Position numbers and translations under genes: made by a program. A stretch of 64,000 nt of DNA from Incurvaria masculella (lineage: Eukaryota > Arthropoda > Insecta > Lepidoptera > Incurvariidae). Position 1 is the stretch's first letter, and every line of letters begins with the position of its first letter. Positions 1-12,900 of this stretch are shown one piece after another. The stretch covers positions 704,501 through 768,500 of the forward strand of contig OX335651.1 of NCBI GenBank assembly GCA_946894095.1. The letters run 5' to 3'. The notes beneath the pieces are model-generated. The model did not search any database and was not told the origin of the DNA. It saw nothing but the letters and a program-made list of their open reading frames with translations.

Positions 1-120
1 GAATGGGGCGGGGGAGGGGGGACTTGAGACTCACTCCGTCTGAATTACTAGAAGCTTAGACTAGAAGTCGATCTTTGATAATTCAGAGGGGAGACGCCGC
101 CCGCCGCTCCAGATTCGTAC

Positions 121-632
121 CAGCAGGTCTATTCCTGGCATTCAGTAATCAGGAATCCTGAGTCTATAAAACCGCTTTTGTAGTGGTTTTCAAAGCGATT
201 TTCTTGACGAAAATATTCCGGAGCATACTTTTTAGGGTTCCGTACCCAAAGGTTGAAAACGGAACCCTATTACTAAGCCTCCGCTGTCCGTTCGTCCGTC
301 TGTCACAGGGCTGTATCTTATGAACCGTAATAGGTAGGCAGCTGAAATTTTCACAGAGTGTGTATTTATTTTGCCGCTATAACAACAAATAGGTAAAATA
401 AAAAAATCATAAAAATTAAAGAGGGGTCCCATGCAAAAAACCTGATTTTTTGTGTTAAATCTTCTACGATGGTACGGAACCCTTCGTGTGCGAATCCGAC
501 TCGCACTTGGCCGATTTTTTTAATCAATCAAGGTTTTCCGTAAATAACTCGCTTTGAAAATCGCTATAAAATCGGTTTTCTAGACTCTGGATTCCTGATT
601 CCTGATTACTGAATGCCAGGAATAGACCTGCT
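121..632. repeat. Foldback element with about 83-bp arms, carrying a nested 300-bp element
   Basis: Arms 121-203 and 549-632 are near-perfect inverted copies (CAGGTCTATTCCTGGCATTC near the outer end, TTTCAAAGCGA near the inner end). The loop contains a complete copy of the dispersed GGTTCCGTAC element (229-521). The outer edge is about 50 bp from the peptidase stop codon, so the transcript's 3' UTR probably runs into it. Confidence 0.85.
229..521 (+). repeat. Dispersed 300-bp element, copy 1
   Basis: Begins TTTTTAGGGTTCCGTACCC. It then has a TCCG microsatellite, TGTATTTATTTTGCCGCTAT in the middle, and ends GGTACGGAACCCTTCGTGTG, an imperfect GTGCGAGTCCGACTCGCAC palindrome and TTGGCCG. AGGGTTCCGTACC and GGTACGGAACCCT form subterminal inverted repeats. 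It has no coding capacity; a non-autonomous transposon is likely. Its reverse strand offers AATAAA to the peptidase transcript. Confidence 0.85.
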
Positions 633-681
633 GATTCCTACGGTGATCAGGTATTTCGTGTTTTAAAGGTAAATGGATGCA

Positions 682-906
682 CTACTTTAAACCAATAAGA
701 AGAGCTAACGCGAGGCTCAACACAGGCAATGGTACCAGGCGCGCATGAGTTGCCGAAGAGCTCTTGTCGCCCTGCATCGCCTGGGGCTCTTCGATGGGCA
801 AGGTCTTCCGCATCATCCAGTCCCTCGCCTCGAGCATGCCGCGCACTTCGAACTCCGGCTTGAGGACGGCGCGCACGCGCTTGTAGTAAGCGTTCAGCCA
901 TTGTTT
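682..906 (-). CDS. Peptidase last exon: C-terminal helix and GPI signal
   Basis: Acceptor ATATTTGCAG, stop TAG at 682-684. It encodes KQWLNAYYKRVRAVLKPEFE, then REARD-like LEARDWMMRKTLPIEEP, a Ser-rich stretch (DKSSSATHAR) and a hydrophobic tail without a cytoplasmic extension. That layout fits a GPI attachment site near the Ser cluster, as in the membrane-bound aminopeptidase P subfamily. Only about 50 nt separate the stop from a foldback repeat. Confidence 0.92.
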   Translation of the reverse strand, partial: KQWLNAYYKRVRAVLKPEFEVRGMLEARDWMMRKTLPIEEPQAMQGDKSSSATHARLVPLPVLSLALALLIGLK

Positions 907-3900
907 CTGCAAATATAAAACCTGACATTACATTCGTATTCTTCTATCTTGTTGAGCGTGTCCACCGATGAAACCCTGCAAAACTTCTGTGACTACGTGT
1001 GCGTGTGGCAGCATTTTTGGAAAATTGATGACAGCGCAGTGCGATTACGAAACGCCGAATGAGGTGTGGGTTCTGCACCTGCCCCAATCTGACGGTAAAC
1101 TGACAGATTTTGCATTCGAAAGCTGTCAGTTTGGGGTAGGTGCCGCACCTACACCTCATTCCGCGCTACGTAATCGCAGGGTCTCGTAGGCGCGTTAGAT
1201 GTCACATGTCTGCGCCTCCAACGAGATTAAAACGATATACTTATTTAAGGGACTTTACTATATGGTTGACGTCACCATGACAGAAAGAGATCTCAAATGT
1301 GTCTATATTTCCGGTGTAAAGATTTCAGAGGCTCTGAATTGCAACGATACATTCCTGACTGACGGATCATGACGAAATTTTACAAACTCAGAACCCTACG
1401 AGCCAGCGGACACCCGAACCCAGAAGAATGAATAACTAACTGCCTTTCAACATATCAAAGAGTTTCTATACAGTCCACCATCACCTAGCGGCTCGTATGG
1501 CGTGGGGATTGGCCTTGCGTACCAGAGGTCTGGGTTCAATTCCTGACCCCGACGTGCTGAGACCTCTTTCTTTCTCGCTCTGAGTTCGATAAGTGTATTT
1601 CGTCACGAATGCGAGGTGCTCCATGGTTCGGAATCCATGTAAAACTGTAGGTCCCCTTCCCCTACTAAGTGGTAGGGATTAAGCCCGCCCGGGTTCGTAC
1701 CATCGCATTGGATGAAAATAATATCGAAGAGGCAATGAAAAATTGTCCGTGTTTTCCATCCAGTTCAATGTAGCCGTGCTCATAAAGGGAAGGTCCTGGC
1801 ATGGCACCTAATGCCTTCGGTAATTTGGTGTATTGGGCTAATATCATAAGCATGTCAGAGGCTGCCGCGCCCTGACCCCCAGGCGGCCTACCTATTTGAT
1901 TTATCGAAGAAACCTACCGTTTGACGTTTCGTACCTCGTGTTCGGTGAGGCTCGGCACGTGTATGAGGTTGGGCTCGTAGGGCACCAGGGTCGCAGGACT
2001 GAAGGTGAGGTAGCGCGGCGTGTCGAGGGCCGCCTCACCCCGCGCCCCGCCGCTCGGCTCGTCCGCCGCCACCACCTGCAGTACATTCCCCAGCCGAATT
2101 CCAAACTTTCCAGGCTCGTACCAGGCGGGCTCTGGAATGACACATTTAAAGGTTCACCAAATCACTGCTCGATACCGAACGGAGTCTCCAAAATGTGAAA
2201 ATAGGAAATAACGGAAGCGACCCTAATATTCAATCTGATTTCATAGGGATGAAATGTAGACACAGCCTACCCAATTTTTTAAAATACAGAAGGGACAACT
2301 TACCCACTGTGACGAAGTAGCCTTCTTTGAAAGTGTCCAAGTTCATTACGAGGTTATGATCTATCTTGATGGGATCTGAAAGTAAAACCAATTTAATAAC
2401 TGGATTACTGAAACAGCGACGAACAGACGAGTATGATTAATGTCGGAATTATTTAAAATGGTCCTTTGTCATCTGGCTACGAAACCCAAATTTTTTTACC
2501 TATTGACCCCCCCTCGATTTCAATGGACAGCATCGATTGCTTTTTAGGGTTTCGTACCCAAAGGGTGCCACGGAACCCTATTACTAAGCTTCCGCTGTCC
2601 GTCCGTCCGTCTGTCACAGGATTTCATCTCATGAATCGAATAGGTAGGCGCAGCTGAAATTTTCACAAAGTGTGTATTTATTTTGCCGCTATAACAAAAA
2701 TGGGGTTCCCCGTACAAAAAATGTGATTTTATGGAGTTAAATCTTGTACGATGGTACGGAACCCTTCGTGTGCGAGTCCGACTCGCATTTGGCCGGTTTT
2801 CTAACCCCATAAGGAATTCTCCAGGCGTGACCCAAGCGATTCGCCGAGTTGACCGAAGAATTTCAATGACGTTTCCTTTAGCGAACGGCGTACTAGGCGA
2901 TAATAAGCGGCGAGGTGGACGCACCCTCCCGCTGGTTGAGGAATGCGCCGACGCCGTGGCCGGTGGCGTGCGGGTAGTCGCGCCGCCGATGCCACAGCTT
3001 GGCGCGGGCGGCCACGTCGACGTGGGCGGCGGGCAGTGCGGCCGGCCACACGAGCGACGTGAGCGCGATGGCGGCCTGCAGCACACGCGTGTAGGCGGCG
3101 CGCTGCTCCGCACTCACCGCCCCAGCGCCCCCGAGGTGCAGCGTGCGCGTTACAACCGCTGTGCCATCTGCGGAGAGCACACGACGTTCTATAATCTCCT
3201 GGTGTAATCATAGATGGCGTAAGAAGGACGAAACTTGCAGTCAAGAATTGAGATTTTACGCAGCTATTTTAGCATTCATAAATGACCCGTGCCACAATGT
3301 CATGGTGTCCGAGTACGGTCTGCGGATAATCTGCTTCTTATTCCGTCACTATGTTTCCACTGCCCAATCGGGTTTATTCTCATTAAATTCTGCACGTTCT
3401 TCGTTTCGCTGTCTATCTTTTGTTAATACAAAGGACTTATGGACGGACGGGGATACGGTCGATAATGACGGATTTATAAACGTTCGCAACTGATTGTGAG
3501 CCCTTAAAATTGTGCCAGGCTAAGGGTCAGTTGTAAAGAGAGATGTCAACGTTAAAATGTCGTGGAATGTGTAGTATCAATGGGAAAGCCATTGTAGGCC
3601 CGTCCCCGGACGGTTTGAGAAACACATGAAATCCGAAATGAATTTTTTTTTCTCAGAAATATACAATTTCATATTTATATGCTTACATTAAGTTTGCAAC
3701 ATTGAGCGGGGCCCGGAAGATAGGAAAAAAAATAAAAATGTATAAAAAAATATATATCTCCTAAACAAATATTTAGAAATGGTATTGTAGAAATGTATTT
3801 GTTAACTCTTTTAAGGCGTAATGTAACGGTGAATTTGCAACAATTTACTAATTACGGAAATATATTTAAAAAAATGTTTTTACTAAAAAAAATCTATGCT

Positions 3901-6900
3901 GAGAACCTTACTTGCTATGGCTACCTTTCTTTCTAGAATATGTAAACAAAATTATATTCTTCATCCTGTAAAGTTTTTAGAATGTTGCAAGTCTTAGAAC
4001 AGTATTTTTTTTTAAATCCAAACTTTCTAATGCTATAAACGGTAAACAAAAAATCAGAAATAAGATTTCCGTCATTCAGTGTTAACTTAAATCAATTGTG
4101 AACATTTCCCTAATTTTGCAACATCGCAAGTAGTCTGAAACAAGGTAAAAATGAATTAAATCTGCAAGCGTTTTACAGGTGCCGCTCTCACAGGTGTATT
4201 TGTTGCGCAGCCATATGCAGACATTTATCAGTTGTAATTGTATGAGTGAGTAGGCAGCGGCACGGGGAGACGGACGGAGGACGCTATCGCCGGGTGGTGC
4301 GGGGCGGGAGTGGCACGTGCGTGCGACAGTTACATGTGTAGGTACTTTCGGGTATTACGTCTTGGAAGACGCAATATCCACGAATGTTATTTTAGATGGT
4401 TCGGACCCAGCCTAGCAGTATATTCTTACAGTAGTTATTTTACGGGGCTCTTTCTTTATTTCATATGTTCTTGCTTCACGGTCGAATAATAGATATTTAT
4501 TTTATTTATTTAGCATGAGTGACCCTTGCGAGCCGTGCACATTTTATAACATAAATTAATGATCTTAGAGTTTATAATAAAAAATAATTATAAATACATT
4601 ATTAAAATTCACAATACATTTTCTATACATAATCTGGTTCAATAAATGTCAATATTAAATTATTCTAAATTACAATTAAAATTGTTGAAAAATTCTTCTA
4701 TATTATAAAACGGGTTACTTAACAAATATTCTTTTAAATTAATTAAAAAATTGGTTAGTGTTAAAAAATGTTTGATGGAAATAGGTAAATGATTGTAAAT
4801 TTTTACTCCAGTATAAATCGATGAATTCTTAAACAATAAACATTTTGGGCCTTTTGGTCGAAAACTGTCGTTATTTCTTAAGTCATATATCTGCAATTCC
4901 TTCACTTTATCGAAGTATTAGTTTTTCTTATATACTCCAATGCATATTATATTACAGTCATGATTTTTAGGGTTCCGTACCCAAAGGGTGAAAACGGAAC
5001 CCTATTACTAAGCCTCCGCTGTCCGTCCGTCCGTCCGTCCGTCCGTCCGTCCGTCTGTCCGTCTGTCACAGGGCTGTATCTCAGTAACCGTAACAGATAG
5101 ACAGCTGAAATGTTCACAGAGTGTGTATTTATTTTGCCGCTATAACAACAAATAGGTAAAATTAAGAAATAATTAAAATTAAAGGGGGTCACCATACAAA
5201 AAAACGTGATTTTTTTTTATACATTTTTTTACGATGGTACGGAACCCTTCGTGTGCGAGTCCGACTCGCACTTGGCCGGTTTTTTATTTTACGAAAAGGG
5301 GTCGGCAACTTTCATCATATTTGGCTCCACAAATAATTCGTATAACTTTCTTTTGAAGGATGAGAATACTTTTTTTTAACATTACAATTGTTTCCCCACA
5401 CATCTATTCCGTACCTTAAAATCGATTCTATATAGCTAAAATCAATTATTCTTAAAGTTGACATGTGCACAGTGTTTTTTATTGATTTCATCGCATAACA
5501 TGCACTGGCTATCTTCCATACATATCATAATATAACATACATATCACACTCCTTGGAAAAAGCGACGTACTTGTTTAGCACGAAATATTATCCCTGTTAC
5601 TAATAAACCTAGATCATCAGCTGAATAGTTATACAATGTTTTTTTTTTTTTTTTTAATTTATTAGGAGAATAAACAGAAATAGACAATTTAACACAGAAC
5701 AGTAAAATTACACGGAAAAAGAGGTAAGACTATTTCCAAAAACAATTCTCACATAAACATAAACATTAAGTACAGTCAATTGCAGCACAAATACATTACA
5801 TCTTAAAACTATATATGTATCTCAATAACAAAATATATGTAAAGACCAAAATCGTATAAGTAAGCATATCTATAAAAAACATATATTTATATATACTTAG
5901 TTATGTGCCTTTGTAGGCATTGTATTACATTAATAAAATTAAGAAAAGAGAAAAAAATAAACACTTCAACACATTTTCATTTTAACATTTTTCTTGAAAC
6001 AAAATATCTTATCAAACGATATGTTACAGACCTGTGAAACATTATCGTTGTACAGTTGACACATTCTTCGTATCGGTTCCCGAACGCCGGAATTGTTACG
6101 TGTGCTGGAGAGATGGAATAGGGCTGATGTTCTAGTGGTTCGTGAAGGAATTCGAAATGATATTAATTGAACCAGTGATGGACAGTCAAAGAAGTTGTTG
6201 CATATCTTGTACAACATCAGAATATCTAGGTAATTTCTTCTGTTAGAAAGAGAAGTTATGTCATAATCAGTTAATAGTTGAGAGTAGGACCTTCTAGGAC
6301 CCTTCGTTCTAAAACTGACAGCACGGAGAAATTTCTTTTGAACCCGCTCAATGTCGTCATTGTAGACCTTATAGTATGGACTCCAGACTTGCGTACAATA
6401 TTCTAACTGCGCGCAATATTCAGCTGCGATCTTACGAGAGTATAGTATAGAACAAGCAGAGTGTTAGGTTTCTTGAATGGTTTGCTTATTCTAAGAATAA
6501 ATCCCATCATACGGTAAGCTTTGCTAATAATATTGCTCACGTGTTTGTCAAATGTCAGTTTTGAATCGATTTGAATGCCAAGGTCTCTAATATTGTCCAC
6601 TCGTTCGAGTATTTGGTTGTTGATACTGTAGTCATAGGTAATTATGTTTTTGTTTTTGGTGATACTAATAATTTTGCATTTTTGTAAACTAAGGAACATG
6701 TTATTCTCTGTGCAATATGAGGAAAAATTATCAAGATCTTGCTGCAATAACAAACAGTGGGATAAGGTTTGCACGCGAGAAAAGATTTTGATGTCATCGG
6801 CGTAAAGAAGAAAGAATAAGAATAGGCAGTTTCTAATTCGATAGAAAGGGACAAAACATTGTATAGCTAGTCAGACGATGATCTGGGATTATTAGTAGCA

Positions 6901-9900
6901 GGGTTAATGTACATATTTACTGGAACTGCCTGGTTTAATGATTGTTCATAACGATATCTGAATCAAAATTTAAATATTTATACGATCGTTTTTGTTTGAG
7001 TCGGTATTGTAATGATTTTTTTAAAGAACTATAAATGGATGGCTAATACCAAACTGAACGTCAGATATTAGCCTAAAACACGACATGGGAACTAGGTGCC
7101 ATGGTGAGGTGAACTAGGGCTGATGTTCTAGTGGTTCGTGAAGGAATTCGAAATGATATTAATTGAACCAGTGATGGACAGTCAAAGAAGTTGTTGCATA
7201 TCTTGTACAACATCAGAATATCTAGGTAATTTCTTCTGTTAGAAAGAGAAGTTATGTCATAATCAGTTAATAGTTGAGAGTAGGACCTTCTAGGACCCTT
7301 CGTTCTAAAACTGACAGCACGGAGAAATTTCTTTTGAACCCGCTCAATGTCGTCATTGTAGACCTTATAGTATGGACTCCAGACTTGCGTACAATATTCT
7401 AACTGCGCGCAATATTCAGCTGCGATCTTACGAGAGTATAGTATAGAACAGTGGGATAAGGTTTGCACGCGAGAAAAGATTTTGATGTCATCGGCGTAAA
7501 GAAGAAAGAATAAGAATAGGCAGTTTCTAATTCGATAGAAAGGGACAAAACATTGTATAGCTAGTCAGACGATGATCTGGGATTATTAGTAGCAGGGTTA
7601 ATGTACATATTTACTGGAACTGCCTGGTTTAATGTTTGTTCATAACGATATCTGAATCAAAATTTAAATATTTATACGATCGTTTTTGTTTGAGTCGGTA
7701 TTGTAATGATTTTTTTAAAGAACTATAAATGGATGGCTAATACCAAACTGAACGTCAGATATTAGCCTAAAACACGACATGGGAACTAGGTGCCATACCA
7801 GGACTTTCCTTAAATTGCTCGGCTACATTGAACTGGATGGAAAACACGGTCAATTTTCATTGCCACTTAGATCATCGTTCATTCAATGCAATGGTACCAA
7901 CCCGGACGGGATAAACCCTACAACATAGTAAGTAAGGAAGGGGACCTACAGTTTTACGTGGAATCCGAACCACGGCCAGCCCTAATGGTCTAAAATGGTC
8001 ACCCATCCAGAACCCAACCGCGCTCAGAGCTGATTACCCAGCTTATAGAATCTCAAGGTGTCCCACCACTGTGCTATCGAGGCTGACAATGATAAAAATC
8101 TCTTTAGGGTGGCGTAGTTTGTCTTCGAAAGAGTATTTACTACTTCACGTTTCATGGTAGTTCGGATTAAACATAAAACTGTAGGGGCTGTACTATCGCA
8201 TTGAATTAACTACGGTCAAAGCGGCAATTAAAATAGACGATATTTTCCTTCCATTACAATGTAGCCATGAAATATAAGAAAGTTCCTGGCATGGCACCTC
8301 GTTCCTATATGTTGTTTTGGGCTAATATCATGACACTAGAGGTGATTATAGCTAAAGATGTACACTTTTTTATTTTGTAATTTGCTGATTTTGTAAGATT
8401 TAAGTGGGGTTATAGTTTATTTAAAAATCTAGACTTAAGGTGGGCCTTCCCGCTCAACTCCCCATACAAACGTGGAAAGAAGATCATGAGCATATTTCTT
8501 ATCAGAGATCCAAAATAATACTCAAAATAGCTTTATTTGATCGAAATAGATGTCTGATGACTGTCGGGCATTGTAAATTTTGTTAGGTTTCTAAGGTATA
8601 AGGTCCAAAACTTCGAATTTTTTGCGCGTTTTATACAATAACTTTGGAGGTGGATTACTCAACGATTAACTAAAAAACCTTAAAAAGATTAGTCATCAGA
8701 CATGGCTTGTTTCATGAAGATTTATAACAAATTTGGTTTTTGTTAGATTTTTTACTACAACTATCGTAGTTTACTTTTAGCTATAAGTCGTTTTGTAATA
8801 CATTTTTTCGTAAATCTTACCAAATCAAACACTATGCGCATTGTCTGCTTTGTGGACATGTTGCATCTTACTCATCACGGAGCCTGTCTTTTTCTGTGTA
8901 ACAGAGAAGGTCCCAGAGCGCGATAAATCTGTTTTGTACCGTGCCCGTGAATGAGTTAGTTCCACATTCGTAAAGTAAGGCAATATCTTTGATGTGTCTG
9001 TTGATTCTGCATTAATAACATATTTGTTGAACAAAGCGACGTATGTAATTTTAGTACTAAAATTTATATTTTATTAAAATATTTGCTTATCCGTCCTGAA
9101 AGAAAATAATAATAATAAAGAGTTTACTTACACCCATTTTCACTACCATCAGCTACAAAAATCCCAAAGTTATCTTATGGTTACCCCATGCGCATATGCA
9201 ATCTATCTGAAAGTAAGCTAACGAATTTCAGATAGCTGGAAATAGTGAAATCAGGGGTTAGTGGAGTGGCTGCTCTATAGACGGATACCCTCTTCTTCAG
9301 CCACTGGTCGTATTTACTTATTTATTTATTTATTCATACAACAATATACCTAACATTACAGCGTAATGGCCAAGGCGTTAGGCAATTTATAGATAAAGTA
9401 CACACCTTATTTAAAAATTATGCAGCTTCAAAGTAAACAGCAACTGCCTTCTGGAACTCGGCCAGAGTGCAAGCATAGATGTCTATTTTGTCAGATATAT
9501 CATTGAGAGCTGTAAGCGCATGGGTGAGCGGCGCGTGACGCAGCATGTTGGTGCACGAGGAGGGCAGCGCGAAGCGAGAATGAGAGCGCGCGCGACTGTA
9601 ATTTTCTGGGGCGAACAGATTAACACTCTCTAGCACTGAAATATTTTGCACGTGTCCAATCACTAATTTAAACACATATTTTGTTAACTGCGATTCGGAT
9701 AAATCGGATAAAAATTATAATTATTTTTATAAAGGAATCTCAAAAACTTTTTTTGCACTCTTTCAAGCATGGCAGTATATTAAGCCTCATGAGGGTTCCA
9801 TATCATTGCATTGCATTCTAGCTTGCTTCTCACAAATGTGTTGTACAGGATGTTTACGGCATCTGTACTGCGCAAATGGTACGTTTGTCTCAATACAACA

Positions 9901-12900
9901 CCCAGGGTCCGAAAAGAGCTTTTGCATAGTTTGTCGACGTGATCATGAAAAAAGACAATTTGGTGTCCATGATGACACCTTAATTTTTCTGACTTGTCAC
10001 TCTCGAAAGCAAGACATCACCAAGTCAATTTTGGTATTGAATAGGCTCTCTGGAGTGACTCAATGTCAATATAGCGCACTTGTCAGTGTTGAAATAGACC
10101 TATCGCCAGTTATCGCCCGTAGTATAGGGAATTGATAGAGTAACAACTCTCTTTAGAGGTTTTTATGCTAGTGTGTCGAGATCAATCTCGTTTAAAAAAG
10201 GCCGAGAACTCGCGAAAACGAGATCTTGCGAGATCGGGATTGCATTCTTGGTATTAATCTAATCTAATTAATAATCTTGCTATATCTTGCGGAGTTAGGG
10301 TGGTTAACCTTAAAATTTAGAAGGGAAAAATAAAAATACTAATATTGAGTCAGCGATTTACGTTTGTTTGTTACGATACGGGGTCATATCAAAACTTCTT
10401 GTTATGTTTTTCGCTTATCTGACAATTTTTTCGTCGGTTGAATTTCTTGAAAAAATTTTTTTCCTGGTTCAAATCTTCCTATTATTTCAGATAATGACTA
10501 TGCGTGGCGAAATCGGTAAAAAGGTGAAATTATTAAGGCGAACAATTTATCATCCAAAATAAAAATATAGATAAAACAAGCATACCATAAGCATACTAAG
10601 AATGTTAAAAATAAAAGGACTAGAGGCACGGCCGGCATCCCGTCAAAACATTCTTAGTAATTGCCAATTATGATCGCATCAATTCTATTCCATTTTCATC
10701 TCAACACACCGCATTTACGATGAAATAAGTGCCATGGCAGGACCAACCTTTTTATGAGCACGGCTACATTGAACTGGATGGAAAATACGGACGGAAAATG
10801 CGTATGAAGGTACCAACCCGGGAGGGCTAAACCTACAGTTTTTCAAGGATTCCGAACCATGGAACCGCTCGCATTAATGACGAAATGCATTTATCCAACT
10901 CAGAAAGAGAAAGATAGTGGTGGATGTGCATTGTGGGGATTTGAACCCAGACCTCTGTCGTGTAAGGCAAATCCACCCGACACTGTGCCACGATCGCTCT
11001 ATCGCAAATGTCCACAGCCATTCTGTATTATCAACAATGTAAATCAATTTACACATGAAAATTGCTCCCGAACGAACACAAAATAAATGCGGCGATGTTT
11101 AGGTAGCAAGGCGGGGAGAATCTGTCGAGCCGACCGGCCCCATCCCCCCGCGTCCACCGCAGTCTTCCTAGCTATGTTTACATGCGCTACACTCACACAG
11201 AGAAGTGGCTTTACGTCGGTGTTCGAGTGAAAACTGGTAATTATAGTAATGTTTTAATTGAACCTAGTTCCGGACGATTTGTATTGTTGCAAAATTGATA
11301 GCATATTATTGAAAGATAAAACTACAAAATGAACGATTCAAACCGCATTTCGAATTTTTTGTTTAGCTTATATTCGAATCTAAAAATTATAAATGAAAAA
11401 AAATGTGCTTCTAAGTTTTGCAACATTTTAAATTTCTCACAGAATATAGAGATTTAGGCCATTTACATATTCCAGAAAATAAAACTGAGTTAGCAGTATT
11501 TGCTTTGCAGATATTACGGAAATAGTACAAAAAAAATATATTTACACAGTTCCGTAAATAATAAATTGTTGCAAATTTACAGTTATATTACACTTAAAAT
11601 TAGTTAACATATTCGATTTTGAAAAACCATTTCTAAATATTTGTTTAGGAGATATCATTTCTTAAACATATTTCATATTTTATTTCTATCTTCCGGGCCC
11701 CCCAAAATGTTGCAAACTTAATGTACACACGTCCATATGAAATACTACGTTTCTGAGAAAAAAAATTGCATTTCGGATTTAATGTTTTTCTAAGTGCTGA
11801 TTTAAGTCTAAAGTTCCTGGAGTATTGGCAAAGTGGCGCTAGCAAAGTGGCGCACCGCAAATACATTGCATATTTGTACGATGTAACCGAAAGGTAACTT
11901 TGGGATTTTTGTAGCTAAAGGTGGTGAAACTGGGCGTAGTTCTCGCGTGAGAAGCTGTCAAACTCTGTATAGAAAAAAATAGTCATCTTTTTTCTAAATA
12001 GAGTTTGACAGCTTCGAGCACGAGAACTTCTCGTGTTCGCTTCCCTGAGTAGACCCCTGGGTCGAGAATAAAGGTTGGCATCGCAAGAAACGTTTTCTGA
12101 CGAATAAACTCGGCTCGGTACCTCGGTACTGTCCCCCGGAGCCCAGAAGGACGGTGCAGTTGTTGTATATGACGGCGTTGGTGGCGTTGGTAACGCGGTA
12201 GTCGGGAGCGGCGGAGTTTGCGCAGAAGCCGACGACCGTTCGCCGCGCTATGCCCATGTTGTCGGGCTGCCCGAGCCGCATGTGATCCGTCTCGTCGCGC
12301 AGACTCAGCTCGTCCCAGGTCTTCTTTTTCTGCCTCTGTTGTACACAATAACTATCTTTATAGAAACTATTTGCTGTGCATAATTCTTCCGCTCATGACT
12401 GAATTTCGGACTTATTTCATATCGAAATTTTTTACATGGAGTGTGTCATTGACCTACAAAATGCAGGCAAAATAGAATATGTCCAAATAATAATAAAAAG
12501 TGTTTAATCATGAATTATATGTAAATGATTTCTGTTTCATTATTTATGAAATTAGTTTGGTTATTAATTTAATTAGCTTGGTTTTCACCAAGTGCTGATT
12601 TATTTTAATTGACACTTAAAAGGCATTTATTACTAAAGTGCTGATTATCTTGTATTGGTATTGCCATTGCAAGATGGTAAGAGAGTAAGGAGAGATGGTA
12701 AGTAATGTACGAATTAAGCTAATCAGTACTTGGTGGAAGAGACCCTAATTAGCTTAACGTCTTGTTAGTTATTTTTCTCAGGCCTATATTTTTCAAATAA
12801 AATTATTATTGCAACAAAATAAATCAAATGCCGATTTGAATGATTTGATTTTTGACTAGGAGGCGCAGACAATCTTACTCATATTAGGATTGGAACAGGT

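Larger units (their letters stand above)
3168..12121 (-). other. Intron 6 of the peptidase, 9 kb, transposon-filled
   Basis: The intron splits the GQYR-DGT motif (donor GTACCG, acceptor CCGCAG). It holds, on the plus axis: AT-rich sequence 3600-4150 with an inverted homologue at 11280-11800, LINE relics (4630-4905, 5638-7030, 9306-10130), one copy of the 300-bp dispersed element, SINEs, and a local duplication at 6118-7795. No exon-like coding sequence was seen. Confidence 0.85.

Noticed and set aside
968..1189. A 73-codon frame between exons 9 and 10 of the peptidase
   Set aside because: It is the translation of an intronic palindrome (1041-1177) and breaks the splice model, which needs no extra exon.
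1486..1560. Genuine tRNA genes at the SINE heads
   Set aside because: The A and B boxes match, but no cloverleaf with a complete acceptor stem forms and the sequence continues into the SINE body.
5020..5055. Tandem TCCG units as a possible CRISPR-like or satellite array
   Set aside because: It is the internal microsatellite of the 300-bp element, with no spacers.
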